64,000 bases of DNA from Sitta carolinensis (Eukaryota; Chordata; Aves; Passeriformes; Sittidae), in the NCBI GenBank assembly GCA_032173965.1, contig CM063284.1:61378863-61442862 (forward strand), read 5' to 3'. The translations under genes and the position numbers were made by a program. The notes under the pieces were generated by a model that was not told where the DNA came from, ran no database searches, and saw only the letters and a list, made by a program, of their open reading frames with translations. This document shows positions 13,350 through 25,600 of the stretch, in pieces (positions within the stretch are counted from its first letter, which is position 1; every line of letters starts with the position of its first letter).

Positions 13350-16300
13350 AGAAAAGCTTTGACGTTCTGTCACGGAGATGACAGGACAAAATGGCCTGCA
13401 ATAAACAACAGTTTGAGCAGGATAATTTGATGCATTGAGTTCTTAAGCTTTTCCAGACGCTGAACTTAGCTTGGGATGTGAGATAAGGGGACAGCAATTA
13501 CTTCACTGAATAGACTGTGGTTGTGTGAAACCAAGAAAAAGGAACCTTTCTGTGAATGCAGAAGAAATAATCCACATGCTCTCTTCTATTTTATTTTTTT
13601 AAGCCCTTTCTCCAGCCATCAGCTTTTAAGAGGATTCATGTGCAGGTCATATACTCTGCAGACCGAAACAATCAATGTTTCTAATCAATTTTTAGTAATT
13701 TTATTTTACCACTGTTGCATTACCACTGCAAAACAAAACAAAAAATTAAAGCCCAATAAAAATCCGCAAGCCTACACAAAATTGTCTTTTCATCCTCCAT
13801 CCTCCAGCAATCAAATTTACAAAAGTAGCTTTCTAACTGCTGTATATGTTTTTAAATCTGTGTAAAGCCCCAGTTTCATACATCATTGTGGCAGTTCAGC
13901 ATCTCTGTGCTCACAGAAGAATATATGAGCAGTTATGTTTCTCTGGAAATTGGCCCTTATTATTGGCACATAGGCAGACTCACAAGAAAACCACACTGCT
14001 GGAGTACTTTCAATAAATAACAAGTTGTTAAGCCACACCTGTTGGGTCCAGTCCATCCTTCCTAAGCAGTTATTTAATGATATTCCACATGCAGAGGAGC
14101 TGTGGGTAAACACAGAAACTGTCTCTCTGCAATCCAAACGACAGAAGAATTGTGAGCCCCAGATCTACATCACATTTGAAAAAACAATGAGCACCATGGG
14201 TAATTTTAGAGCTGAAAAAAGATTTTTTTTTTCCGAATAGTCTAATAGGATTGTATACGCTCCTGCAAATAAATACCCAATAGGCCAGGATCATTTACTG
14301 AATACTTGGACTGGCCTTTGTGTACTGCATGTGATATCTAGAATGTTTACTGATGTTTGAAATTTCTCTTGTGATACAGAAATTTAAAGAAAATTTCCTT
14401 CTCATTTAACATACTGATTTTAATAATACTGCTTATACCATAGTGTGAATTTAATCTCAAAGACTCTTCATATATTCTAATAGAAAATCAAAATCATGCA
14501 GTGCAAACCAATATTATCGCAACTATCCTCTAAAGAAGCATATAAAATGTTTAAGCTTATATTGTCATAAAGCAAGAAAAGAAAAGAGACAAACCCCAGT
14601 GACTTTAATGAATTCAGCATAATACAACTGACACCAGCTGTTACCGAAGTGGCCAGACTCGGAACACATCAAATCAATGCAGAAAGTTTTGCAGGACCAG
14701 GTAAATGACAATTTAAAATCTCTCTTCCACATTATAAACAGCAGTACAGTCACAAGAAACAACTCTGTTTGCAGAACATTGTCATTATTACATTTGCTTT
14801 TATTAGAGGTCATACGAGTTAAACACTTGCCTATATTTAGAAAGTTGGAAATTGGTAAAATCAAAATTCTGAACTCCATCTTAAATACAGACTCTTACCT
14901 TTCTGATTACTAAATATCTGGCAATAAACATTAAACCTAATTGACAGAACAATATAATATATTAATTGGCAATATGTTTTCCAAGACATATTTATAATTA
15001 CCAATAACCCACAACTTCTAGTCCCAGTTTTCCCTGAAGAAAAACCCCCTTGTTATTCACTCTTTGCCCAAGAAGCTTGCCAGAATTCTCAAATTTCAGC
15101 ACTTGCTTTAAGGTCAAAGCCAGCATCCTAAGGGAAATAAAATATTTCAGAGCACTCTGAGAAAAATGGTATTTGAAAATAAATTTTACACTTCATTTGT
15201 CAGGAACATCTTGAGGTGTTGTCAACACAAGAAGAATAATTTTCTAGAGATGTTTCTTTCATCACCTCAGTTCCAAATTTCCAGGGATGGAGAAATTACT
15301 CATAAGATTAAAAATCTAGCTAAGGCTATGTCCCTTCCTACATATCACTGAAGGAGAAGAACAGGTCTGCTTTCTGTATGAAACATAAATTTCCACATTT
15401 CCCTTTTAGTAACTGCTTGCAAATAAAGTTTTAGTGTGATTTTGCAAAATGGTAAGCCATTTAAATTTTTTTAATGTTTTCCCTGAACTTTTTATAAATA
15501 GTTGAAAAATAAATAAAACCCCCCATAAATACAACAGGCAGTATATAATAGATAGATAAGAAACATGGCTACAGCACCCCCTCAGAGACTTAATATTTTA
15601 CTTCAATGGTCCAATGCCAACCTGCCACGTTTATATAGTACATTCAAACTTAGGAACTGAGAAACATTTTAGTGCTTTCTTAAGTAACAAATATTCATAA
15701 AAAGCTTCTTTAATGAATTTTTTTTTAAATACAAAGAACAGCTGGATATAAATACTTTGAAGGAAATGCTACTTTTACCACTTCATAAAACACATGGCTC
15801 TCAGAGACTGCTCGGTTACCTAAAACTGCTTAATTGTACTAGGGAGCCAAAATCAAATATTCAGAAGTTACCTAATTCACACTATGAATATGACTTCAGT
15901 GTTGAATCAGAATGACAGAGGGTTTTTCTGCTGAGGATTTTCACAGCAGCAGGGGTAAAGGGTGCTGAGTGGTACTAAGATTTTTATTTGCTAACTATTA
16001 AAGACCTTACTTAGATATCACCAAAGTTTAACAGATGAATAAAAACACCATCTCATTTTCTGCCTACTCAGCAGTCAAAAGTTTTCTCCCTTCTGAATGA
16101 CTGATTCCCTGTCAAATGCCCTTGTGACTCACTTTTATTTTTGTAAGGAAATAAATACCATTTATGAACTTACATTTAAAGAACTCATTTGTGACTGAAT
16201 TTCGTAACATTCTCTTTAATTTATAAAATACTACTTCATATATATGCAAATAAATTCTGCAAAAAGCAGGCTTTAGACACCTATAAGAGAGGCATCTGCT

Positions 16301-16590
16301 CTGAGGCAGTGAGCTAAGGCACTTCTGTAAGGTTTGGTTATCAGTTCCCTGTACTTCAGATCCCTGGGGTTAGTACTTCACAAGTCCTTGTGAAAAACTT
16401 GTGAATGCAGAGATGGCTGATGCCAATTAGAAATACGTAGGAGGCCACATGCAGAAGGAGGATTATAAAAACTTAATGGAAATATTTAATTTCTCAGTGA
16501 GTACTGTGCATGCTTTGCAGCATATATGACAACATATGATATGAGATCATGTAAATGTAATTCAAATGTACAAGGGAGTAAGAGTAAAAG
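13350..16590. other. AT-rich noncoding DNA
   Basis: No genes seen. The plus strand has CA/AAAC-rich patches near 13,727-13,745. The reverse complement of that patch is a strong pyrimidine tract ending in CAG, but no open exon follows it. No transposable element family could be named. Confidence 0.5.
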
Positions 16591-16594
16591 CTGT

Positions 16595-17270
16595 TAGACA
16601 ACCACGAACTTGGTCTTGCTGGTTCAGACCTTGTACAATGTACAAAACCCAGTAGAGGCAATCAACTTGCTGCACCAGTGAACATCAGAGTCAGGCATAT
16701 GGTGTCAGGGCTCTTTTTACACATCTCTCATAAATTGGAGATTCACTAAACCTTGAAGACTACGTGGAAGCTTGGTGAAATAGTGGGAAGTTGGAAAAAC
16801 TGGCCAGCCAAGCTTGCCTGACGAGGAAGAAGTCTGGGGCATTGGCCTACACTTAAAAGGAGCAAAAAGCCTACGTGCTACAGCTGGATCTTATACCTCA
16901 AGGCACCAAAAAGACTTAGAAAGAATGCCTGAGAACTAAGAGAACCAAATGAAGTTCATGCAAGGAACAGGACGAATGGGTCATACTTTCTTGGCAAAGG
17001 TGTATAATCTATCTGTAGGATCAAACAGAGACAAAAGCACAGGTAAAAATTGAATAAGGACATACTCCATGACAGGAAGAGGAATGAATACATAGGGAAA
17101 GAAACTCTGAGTTCAATAATGTGATTCTTCATCCAAGAGTGGTAGAGGAAATGAAGCTATGAAATAGAGGCCGACATTTATTACTTTGCCTGGGCTTGTA
17201 TACTACTTACATAAAGAGTCTGGCATTTGAAACCCTTAAAATGTCCATGTGTTTGTTAGATTAAAAGACT
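16595..17270. repeat. Possible ancient unclassified interspersed repeat
   Basis: This stretch is less AT-rich than its flanks. Its plus-strand translation is broken by many stops but contains peptide-like runs. The nucleotide texture (CTTGGCAAAGG, GAGAGACAAAAGC-like words) resembles decayed LINE or DNA-transposon sequence. I cannot match it to a family, and no terminal repeats or target duplications are visible. Confidence 0.2.
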
Positions 17271-17279
17271 GACCACCCC

Positions 17280-20200
17280 TGAAGAAACAAGTTTTTATAA
17301 GAAGCAGCCACAAAATTGTGCAACTTGAGTATTTTTGAGCAAGTAATTTAATGCATGATGACACATGTGACACAGTTTTAGTAAGACATGTATGTTAGTG
17401 TTTATATATGATGTCTATATAGATGTACCGGGGAAGCAGAAGAGAAGGCATGTTTCTCTTGTCCAAACTCATTGTGCATAAGAGAAATACCTTGTATTCA
17501 GTATTTTTTCCTACAACCTCTTCTGGTAGAATTCCAGACCTCCATTTAAGAATATTATTTCTATTACTCTTTCTTACTAGAAATCATGTGTAATCTGCTT
17601 TTACCTTCACTTGCTGATATTTTTGCATCCATTCTCTGTTAAAAGCTCTGCCACTCCAAAAACATTATCTGTTTTCTTCCTTCTCCTCAAATCATTGTTT
17701 TATTTCTTCTCTTCTAGGGAACCATAATTAAAAAAAAATTCTGAAATAATGAACAGAACTGAACCAAACTGAGCGTGGGAGTTTCTCTACTAGAAGATGT
17801 AAACAAGGCACAATCTGGGTGAAAGTGGACCAAATGACACATCAGGGAAAACACAAGCTTTCCTCCAAGCACTCATCTTCAAGTCATGAAGGTGTTAATA
17901 ACTGCTATCAGTCAGGTCTTTCCTCTACCACAGCTACAGAGGTGAGATGTTTATCTGCTAATTAGGTATTAGTACTTCAATATGTTCTACCTTTTCCCTT
18001 CCAATGCTGACTGAAATAACAACATTCTGTCCTCCAAAGCATATGAAACACCTTAAAAGGATCAGATACCATGTTCAAAATTTGTTTGTGATATACAAAG
18101 GTCGGAACAGAGAAATATCATCACATCACATGTACAGGATATGAATTCTGGCCCAGCCATGGCCCCTATCAATATCATACACATGCTGACAAGACCCTTA
18201 CTTTAACCATTTTTCATTCACTAGATTGGTAGCTAGTTACTGTAATTGCTTGTTTTGTGATTTGTAACTGTTTTTGTAATAACTTGTTGCTCTCCTCTGA
18301 TTAACCTGCCAGTTTTACATAAATCATTTTTCCTAGGATCATGATGCTTTTTTTCCACATCCACTGAGACATTAGCTATGCTGGCACCTGAAGTGTTCCA
18401 CAATAGACTTAAATGAGAATGGAAGACATATCTTGCTAAGAGGTTTGCACTGCTCTTTGATGTCTCTGAATAAATCTGTAATGGCTGTAACCCCATGATA
18501 AAAACAGCTCATGAGCAATTAAAATTTAATTTTATTTCGTTTTCACTCAGAGGGAGTATTCACCCAATTTCTGTACTATAAGCACCTGGTACAGCTCTAT
18601 GATAAGATGGGAGAGTTAAGCATAGAAAAGCAAACAAAAACTTCCTCCCACAGTTGCCTGCTAAAGGCAGCACCATTACAAAAAACCTCTTTGTCTGCTT
18701 ACCCTGTTTTCTGCACCTGTTTTTTTGCCACAATAGCATAGGGAGATGGAAACAACTTTCTTCAAAAGATGCCTTTCTCCATAAGTTGTAAATAAATAAT
18801 GTTCACTTTCACCACAGAATACTGTATTACAGTTGGTTTTGTTTAGAATTAAAATTACAGAAAATGCTGGGTTTTGATAAGCAGAAGGCTTTCCTTTTTA
18901 TTTTTAACTTCCATTAATATTCCACTAAAATGTCTGTTTGTGCATACTTCAATCAAAAATGTTATCAGGGTTTTCAAAGCACTGGAGGAGGTTTTTATAC
19001 TCTCTGTGTTAATGAGGACATCCTGTGACCACTGATCAGCCTTGCTGCAATTGAAATGATAATATTTATTTTAAATTTAGTTCTTACTTGTCAGAAGATA
19101 CTTGCTGCTGATAAAGCATTGCAATTTATACCGACGTTATAGCAATTTTTAATTTAAAAAACCAACCAAACAAGCACTTGGTGACTCAAGCATTGTATTT
19201 CTTCCACATGCAGCTCTTCCTGTCCTAGCTCTTTAATGCTGTGTTAATGTAGTAGCGTGTTTTTTCCCCATTAACAGTAAAATAAATCACCATGAACAAC
19301 TTACTATGTTTTAATTGCTTATCCATGTGTTTAATTTAATTTATATCACCATTTACATCCTTGTTGAACACATACAAGGTTTTCAAAGTTGTAGCCACCT
19401 AGTACCAATCTAATGATCAAACTGCTTGATCAGATTTTTATATTTAAAGGATTAGAGATAACAGCCATAATGTCCTACTAGACACAATGGCATGATTTCA
19501 AGGCTGTCCTATCAACTTCATCCTGACAGCTTTTCTATTTCCCACAGATGCCTTGCTCACTTATTCCTTAGTGCACAGAAATAAAAGTATAAATCCAGGT
19601 AATGAAAACAGTCAAGCTGCTCATAAAATGTCATATTACTCTGAGACTGCACATCACTTCCCAAATAGTATCCTGTCAGTCACACGCTCATTCTTTAAGC
19701 GACAGAAGCACTGGCCTGAAACAAGCTTGGGGAAAAAATCTACTCTAAAACAAACAAACACAAAGCCATCACCAGTAAAATTTAGAAATTTTTCCCTTAA
19801 GCCCATACTTGCAAGGCATTCAATACTATATAAAAAATAATTTAAAAAATAGCCATATCCAAAATGGAGGAGACTAAAGGTGAGAAGACATCACTGTGCT
19901 CATTGTGTCACTGACACAATCAATAACTGAGATGTGTGGATATGGAGATACAACTCTTTTTTTTAGGACTATGATGGATGCAGTATGTGACACTAACAAA
20001 TGTCAGTGCATTCCTTCAATAGAAATTTATGCTGTCAGCATCAGAGTTTGAAAGTGCTTGGTTTGGTTTGTCGTTTTTCTTTTTTTTTGATCTTCAGGAA
20101 AGTGGAGTTAACAAGTTTGTAACTGCTGTGACTAATCTGTAAGCTTGTGATTAACGTCCCTATTAAATATCTGTGATATTCCTGAAAAGATTTAACTCAT

Positions 20201-22360
20201 CATACTTATTCCAAACTTGCAGATTTACTGTTAAATATGGACTCTAAAAGATTAACTTGTATCTCTCCAAAAGACATAAATCTGGTGACACATAAAGACA
20301 CTCAAGAGAACATGCAAGATTGATGAAGAATTCCTAAAAGCACTAACTGGACAGTATAACCTACATCATTTTTTCATTAGAGAAACACGCTCACCTTTAA
20401 GCAGGTTTGGGGAACTGTGCATCTACTGGAGGGTAACTCAGGAACCAAAAGTTACCTCTCTGCACTCCTCACGCAGTCATAGTTTTACACCAACTGGCAT
20501 TGTATAGATTTTGGCTTGCTGGTTTATTTTACAGATTGAATGTGTCAATGAATGTAAAAGCACCTCAGTGTGAGGACCAGTTTTTCCAACTAGCCTCTCA
20601 CAACTGAGAATAACTTTCATAATGTACACAAGTGAAACAAAAAATAAAGACTGAAAAGAATGCAGATCGTCATTTGAGAACACTGAGAAGCTTCAGAGAC
20701 ATAACTGAAGTGACAATCCTATTTTGTCCAGCATGAAAATCTGCAAAAATATTCCTATGGTCACTGTTCTCTATGAAGCTTTGATGTTCCCAGGGTATCT
20801 ACACACACATATTACAGGAAAAATTAACACAGTTGTTTTAAACTTCAAATCTTTCTAAATTCTTACTTGTATGATTTACATCTTGTACATTACTACAATA
20901 TACACAATTTAGTCTCCTTCTTATGGCAAGAAAATCTATACTTCTGGAATATTTTCTTTTGCAGACTTGATTTCTCACCATGAACACTGCATTAATTAAC
21001 ATCTCTCACATTAATGCAATTAAAACAAATGCTGTTAAGCCAGTAGATTCTCTGCAGCACAGCAGCCATGCTGGCCATCCTGGAAAATCATTGGCAAATA
21101 CTCTAAATTCCACCTCAGTGCTCTGACATAACACAATTTTACTGCAGAATAAGAGGAAACGGGCCATAAAAGCAGGCTTACAGCTGAGGCAACAAAATAT
21201 GCCACTGCCATTGAAGCAAAACAACTTTAATAGTAAAATCAGTATATGGAAACTTGATAACTGTGATCCTGGTAGCAACAAGAAAATTGAGTCTGTAGAT
21301 GCAGTCACAAGAGATACTGCATTCCTGGAGCCTGCTTCTTCAGACAGCCAGGGAGCTCACCTTGCCAGCTAAAGAAAAGAGTCACCTGCCCAGTTACTTA
21401 AAGAACCAAGTAGTCTTCAAAATGAAGAGCTGTTACAGAAGATGGATATAAATATGTATCTTTCATTCATCAAATCTCAACATCCGTCCTCTTCAACTAA
21501 AGCTTTAGGAACACCAAAACACAGAGTCAGGACTTATTCCCAAGGATCTTTACATGCTTTACTGCTTCTTAAAAGCCTCATCTTTGCCACAGATCAGAAA
21601 GGATGAAGGAATGTAAAGGGCCTTAAAATTCATGTTACAGATTTTACAGATATTAGAATTCACCTCCTTTATTTTCAGTTTAATCCAACATTTCCAAGCG
21701 GTGCCTATAGACTCACAAGGACCTGCAAGGCATCACTGAGCAGCTATGTGAACAGAAGTATTTAAGAGTCAAGTCTCTTGCATGTGGTATAAAGGAGGCC
21801 CAAATATGAAAAAAATATTTTTCCTTAAGGCCCGACTCTTATCAGGAATCCTTAGAGTGGGCTTTGTACACTATTTTGCACAGGTTTAAGATGACACTTA
21901 AATGTTCTACAGGATTTAAAAAAAGGAGAAATACTGTTCTGAGAAACACATGACTAAAATTATCATTGTGAAATGTAATTGAGTGGCTTCACAGTTGCTG
22001 AATTACCTAATGGTCACCAAATTCTTTTATTTATGAACGCAGAAAATAGGCTTTGGCAGATAACCTTGGCTCATTTTTTTCATTAATCAAACTTTATTGC
22101 TTTAACTATAAAGAAGAGAGCAGTTTGTCATTCAAGCCAGAGTAAAATATATACACACATATATTAAGAATGTAATAGGTCTACCTGATAACCTTCCAAA
22201 TTATCCATATTTTATAATAATTACTGTTACATGAAAGAGTCCTTTCACCAGCAACATAAAAACAAGCCCTGGGATTAAAATTTACCATTGCAAACAACTT
22301 ATGAAGATTTTTTTTCCTCTCTTTTCCCTCTTTTCTACAAACGCTAGACCTAATATAAAA
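17280..22360. other. AT-rich noncoding DNA
   Basis: No gene is visible. The block from about 18,960 to 19,350 has many TAAT/ATTA homeodomain-type cores in otherwise non-repetitive sequence, a texture often seen in vertebrate conserved noncoding elements. Cross-species comparison would be needed to say more. Minus-strand splice-like donors at 20,391 and 21,342 have no convincing coding exon attached. Confidence 0.5.
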
Positions 22361-22364
22361 CCCA

Positions 22365-22602
22365 CTGGGACCTGGAGAAGCTTAAGAAGTGGGCCCATGA
22401 GAATCTCATGAGGTTTAAGAAAATCAAGTGCAATGCACCTGGGTTGGCAGAGTCCCTGGTATCAGCACAAGTTGGGGGATGAAGAGATTGTGAGCAGCCC
22501 TGCTGAGAAGGATTTGGGGGTGCTGCCAGATGAGGAGCTCAACATGATCCAGCAGGGTGCACTTGCAGCCCAGAAAGCCAAACCATTCTGTGATTCTATG
22601 GT
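22365..22602 (+). mobile_element. CR1 LINE fragment with internal deletion
   Basis: The plus-strand frame reads LEKLKKWAHENLMRFK, then KCNAPGLA, then, after a one-base frameshift near 22,475, EKDLGVLPDEELNM and ALAAQKA. This is the conserved C-terminal part of CR1 ORF2, after the reverse transcriptase. Instead of the rest of ORF2 and the 3' UTR, the sequence jumps near 22,582 to the CR1 3' terminus, ATTCTGTGATTCTATGG. About 0.5 kb of the usual element is therefore missing inside the copy. It is 5'-truncated and non-functional. CR1 lacks a poly-A tail and normally makes no target duplication, and none is seen. Confidence 0.85.
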
Positions 22603-22609
22603 TCCAACT

Positions 22610-25600
22610 GCTAAGTATTTTGCAAATAGAGTGAGAGAGCATGGATCCACTACCCAGCAGTTTGCCAATACATGAGGCAATTTACAGAAGATCAGAGGGC
22701 TAGGGGAAGGGTGTTATTTGGGACAGTATTTAAACAAAAAAGAACAAGCTCATTGCTGGAAGAAAACCAGGTAGAAACAGGAACAAACCATTTGCACTGC
22801 GCTCTCCCTCAATCTGCTGTAAATTAACCCAATTAGTTTAAGAATATTTTCCCCCTCAATTCAAACACATCCGTAGATCAAAATCAAAAACATTTATTAA
22901 CTGATGCTTCCAACTGTGACAGAAATTACAGTCATTTTTGTAGTAGAGATGGTGTAAAAATGCAATCTAAAAATATGATTAGAAGCTCAAAAGATGAGTA
23001 ACCCAAGTTCATCTTGGAAATGACTGTTTGGATACTGCTAAAGAAATGCATTTGGAGTTAATTAGTTTGCTTTTTATCTGTTCCTCAATTAAGAACTTCC
23101 TACTCTCCCTTAATCATGAAACGGCTATTAAATTTAACAGACCTGTGTGGATGACCTTACATGAGAAGAATAAATTAATTGAACAGATTTTCTTAAAATT
23201 ATGAGAATTATTTTATGAAAATAATGGTACTAGGAACATTTTGATCCTTCTGGACTTTGAATCATAGCAAATCAATTCCATATATAACATCTTCATTTCC
23301 TACTGTAACTCTCAGAAAGTAAGTATTTTGGAACAATGTTATTCAGATATTTCCTGAGAGCAGATTAATTCTTTTTACCCTTTACCAAAAAAAAACAACC
23401 AACCAAACAAAACCCACCACCATCAAAAAGGAGCCAACAAGTGAGAGAGCACACATGGGTAAATCATGTAGTATTTCAGTCACTAACATTACATTGCAAA
23501 GAATTAGAATAATGGGAAAAATGTGAAGATGTGATTAAAACACATTTCTACATACAAAACAAGGACTCATCCCCTCAGTGTAGTTCCTTTAAATCCTGCT
23601 GGAATCCTGTGTTGGAATGTGAGGGGTTTCGTCCAAGAAAAGTCTTCATGATTCAGAGCAATTCCTTTAGTGTTTTCCCCTTCAGAAAGTAATTTCAAGT
23701 TCTATACTGCACTTGCTCCATGTGTGAATCTGGCAATAATGAACTCGAGAGAGCTACAAAGCTGTATGGTGATGTTCACAGATACCTGCTGCTTTCTGAT
23801 GCATTCTAGAAATACTTCTTTTTCAAAGGGCAGACAAACCACAACAGTAGATCTGTGCAGTCTTCATTCACCCAACAATTAATTCACTCAACTAGCAGCT
23901 AAAATGCCTTGTCTAAACTTTAGTATTAGGCTAAAAAATATCAATTTTTTTTTTTTTAAAAAGAGGTCATATTTTCTCAGATCTTAAAAAAAAAATAAAT
24001 CCCAAAAAGAGTTAGTGTTGTTAAGTTCTGGGTTTGCCAAAATAATGAAAGTACACTGTCATAAACATAGAATGATATTTCCACGCATGCTATAAGGATG
24101 GTAGTAATGGGGAAAAAAAAAGCATGAACATCCTAAACAAAGTCCAAACCTACTTTACCAAACAGGTGAGAAAGTAGAATCTTACATACAGAAGCCTACC
24201 TCAGGAGACTCAAACTTACTGAGACATATCAGAATGAAGATGTAAGAAAAATTATTTCACATTTACTTAGTAAACTAAACACAGGCCTTAAGATGTCTAT
24301 TATCCCTCTCTACCATTTTAAAATTTGCTTAGAATGAAGCTTTGTCCATCATACAGCAGTAGAAAGGCTAGTTCTCACTGGTTTAATACAGCAACAAAAT
24401 TAACTTCCAAGCACACAGCTTAATAAATTGATACTTTGCATCCCAAAGAAAGAAGTCTTCTAGGGGCATCATGACCCAAATTTGATAGTGCTGTAAAATA
24501 AAATTATCTTTACATGTCCCCTATAAGAAACAAGGTACTAAACATAGATGAGAAAGGAACGCCCTTTTAAGATTGGGGTGAAACAATACAGGAATCTGTC
24601 AAGATTTTTAATCTAGATGCCTGACCTCAAGGCTAATTGAGAGTTCCTGCTGTCTGTACTGTCAGCCCCATACTACACAGACAACAAAAATAACAATCAA
24701 AAGACAATTGTAAAAAGACACGTTATTCTGACTTGCAAATTTCACCTATTAAACAACTACCCCTGTTGATGTTGGAAGTAAAAAAAAACAATAGCATTCG
24801 CCACCTGAGGGGAAAAAAATCATGATTTCATGAAGCTGCAAAGACTTATACAGCATTTACTCAAAGGTTACAAAAGAACAGCTTCAATAGTTTCTTGGCT
24901 TGTTTTACAGCAGTTCAGTACTGCTGATTATCAAAATAATTCCTGACAAGTATATGATAAAAATGAGAGGAGATGTGACTACCTTAAAAATTCACTTTTC
25001 CTGAACCAAATTGCAGTGCATAAGCCTGACTTTAACTCTTCCAGCACCACCTCTCTTACCAATTCAATCAATTCTTTTTATTTAGGAAAATTTTTATGAT
25101 ATGGTTGTTCCAGTCCCTTGCACTTGATATATCTACTGCTGTAGTGTTCTGCATGTTGACATCTATTGACAAAGAACACTGAAGAACTGAGTTCAGACCT
25201 TAGGATGATAACTTTTTGTGGTCAGGGCAAGACCTTAGGATAAAAAATGTGTAAATCTAACCCAGCTCTCATGGTTCCAGTCATCTTGTAACCAATGGCT
25301 GTCTGAACTCTAACCCAATATAACTTATAGGAAACATGATTGGGAGGACATTAATACCATCCCACCACCATACCACCAATAACCATCATCATTCAAAATC
25401 CCACTATGGAGAGTATTACTGCTCTCATTTTAAACAAACACACAATGCCCTAGATATACCTGGACCCAAGTCCCAATAGTTCTATAGAATTCACCTGATT
25501 TTTTTCTGTTAGTACAAAAAACCCTGACCAAGTAACACTGATGAATTTGCTTTGTTCTTGGGCCTTGCAAGAACTGGATGGAAAAAAAAAGTAAGCACCC

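Noticed and set aside
13091..13497. Overlapping open frames on both strands
   Set aside because: Explained by the GC-rich island, which is poor in stop codons; low-complexity proline/serine/alanine translation.
22433..22675. 80-codon open frame starting MHLGWQSP
   Set aside because: It is a frame through the CR1 fragment and flanking DNA, not a gene.
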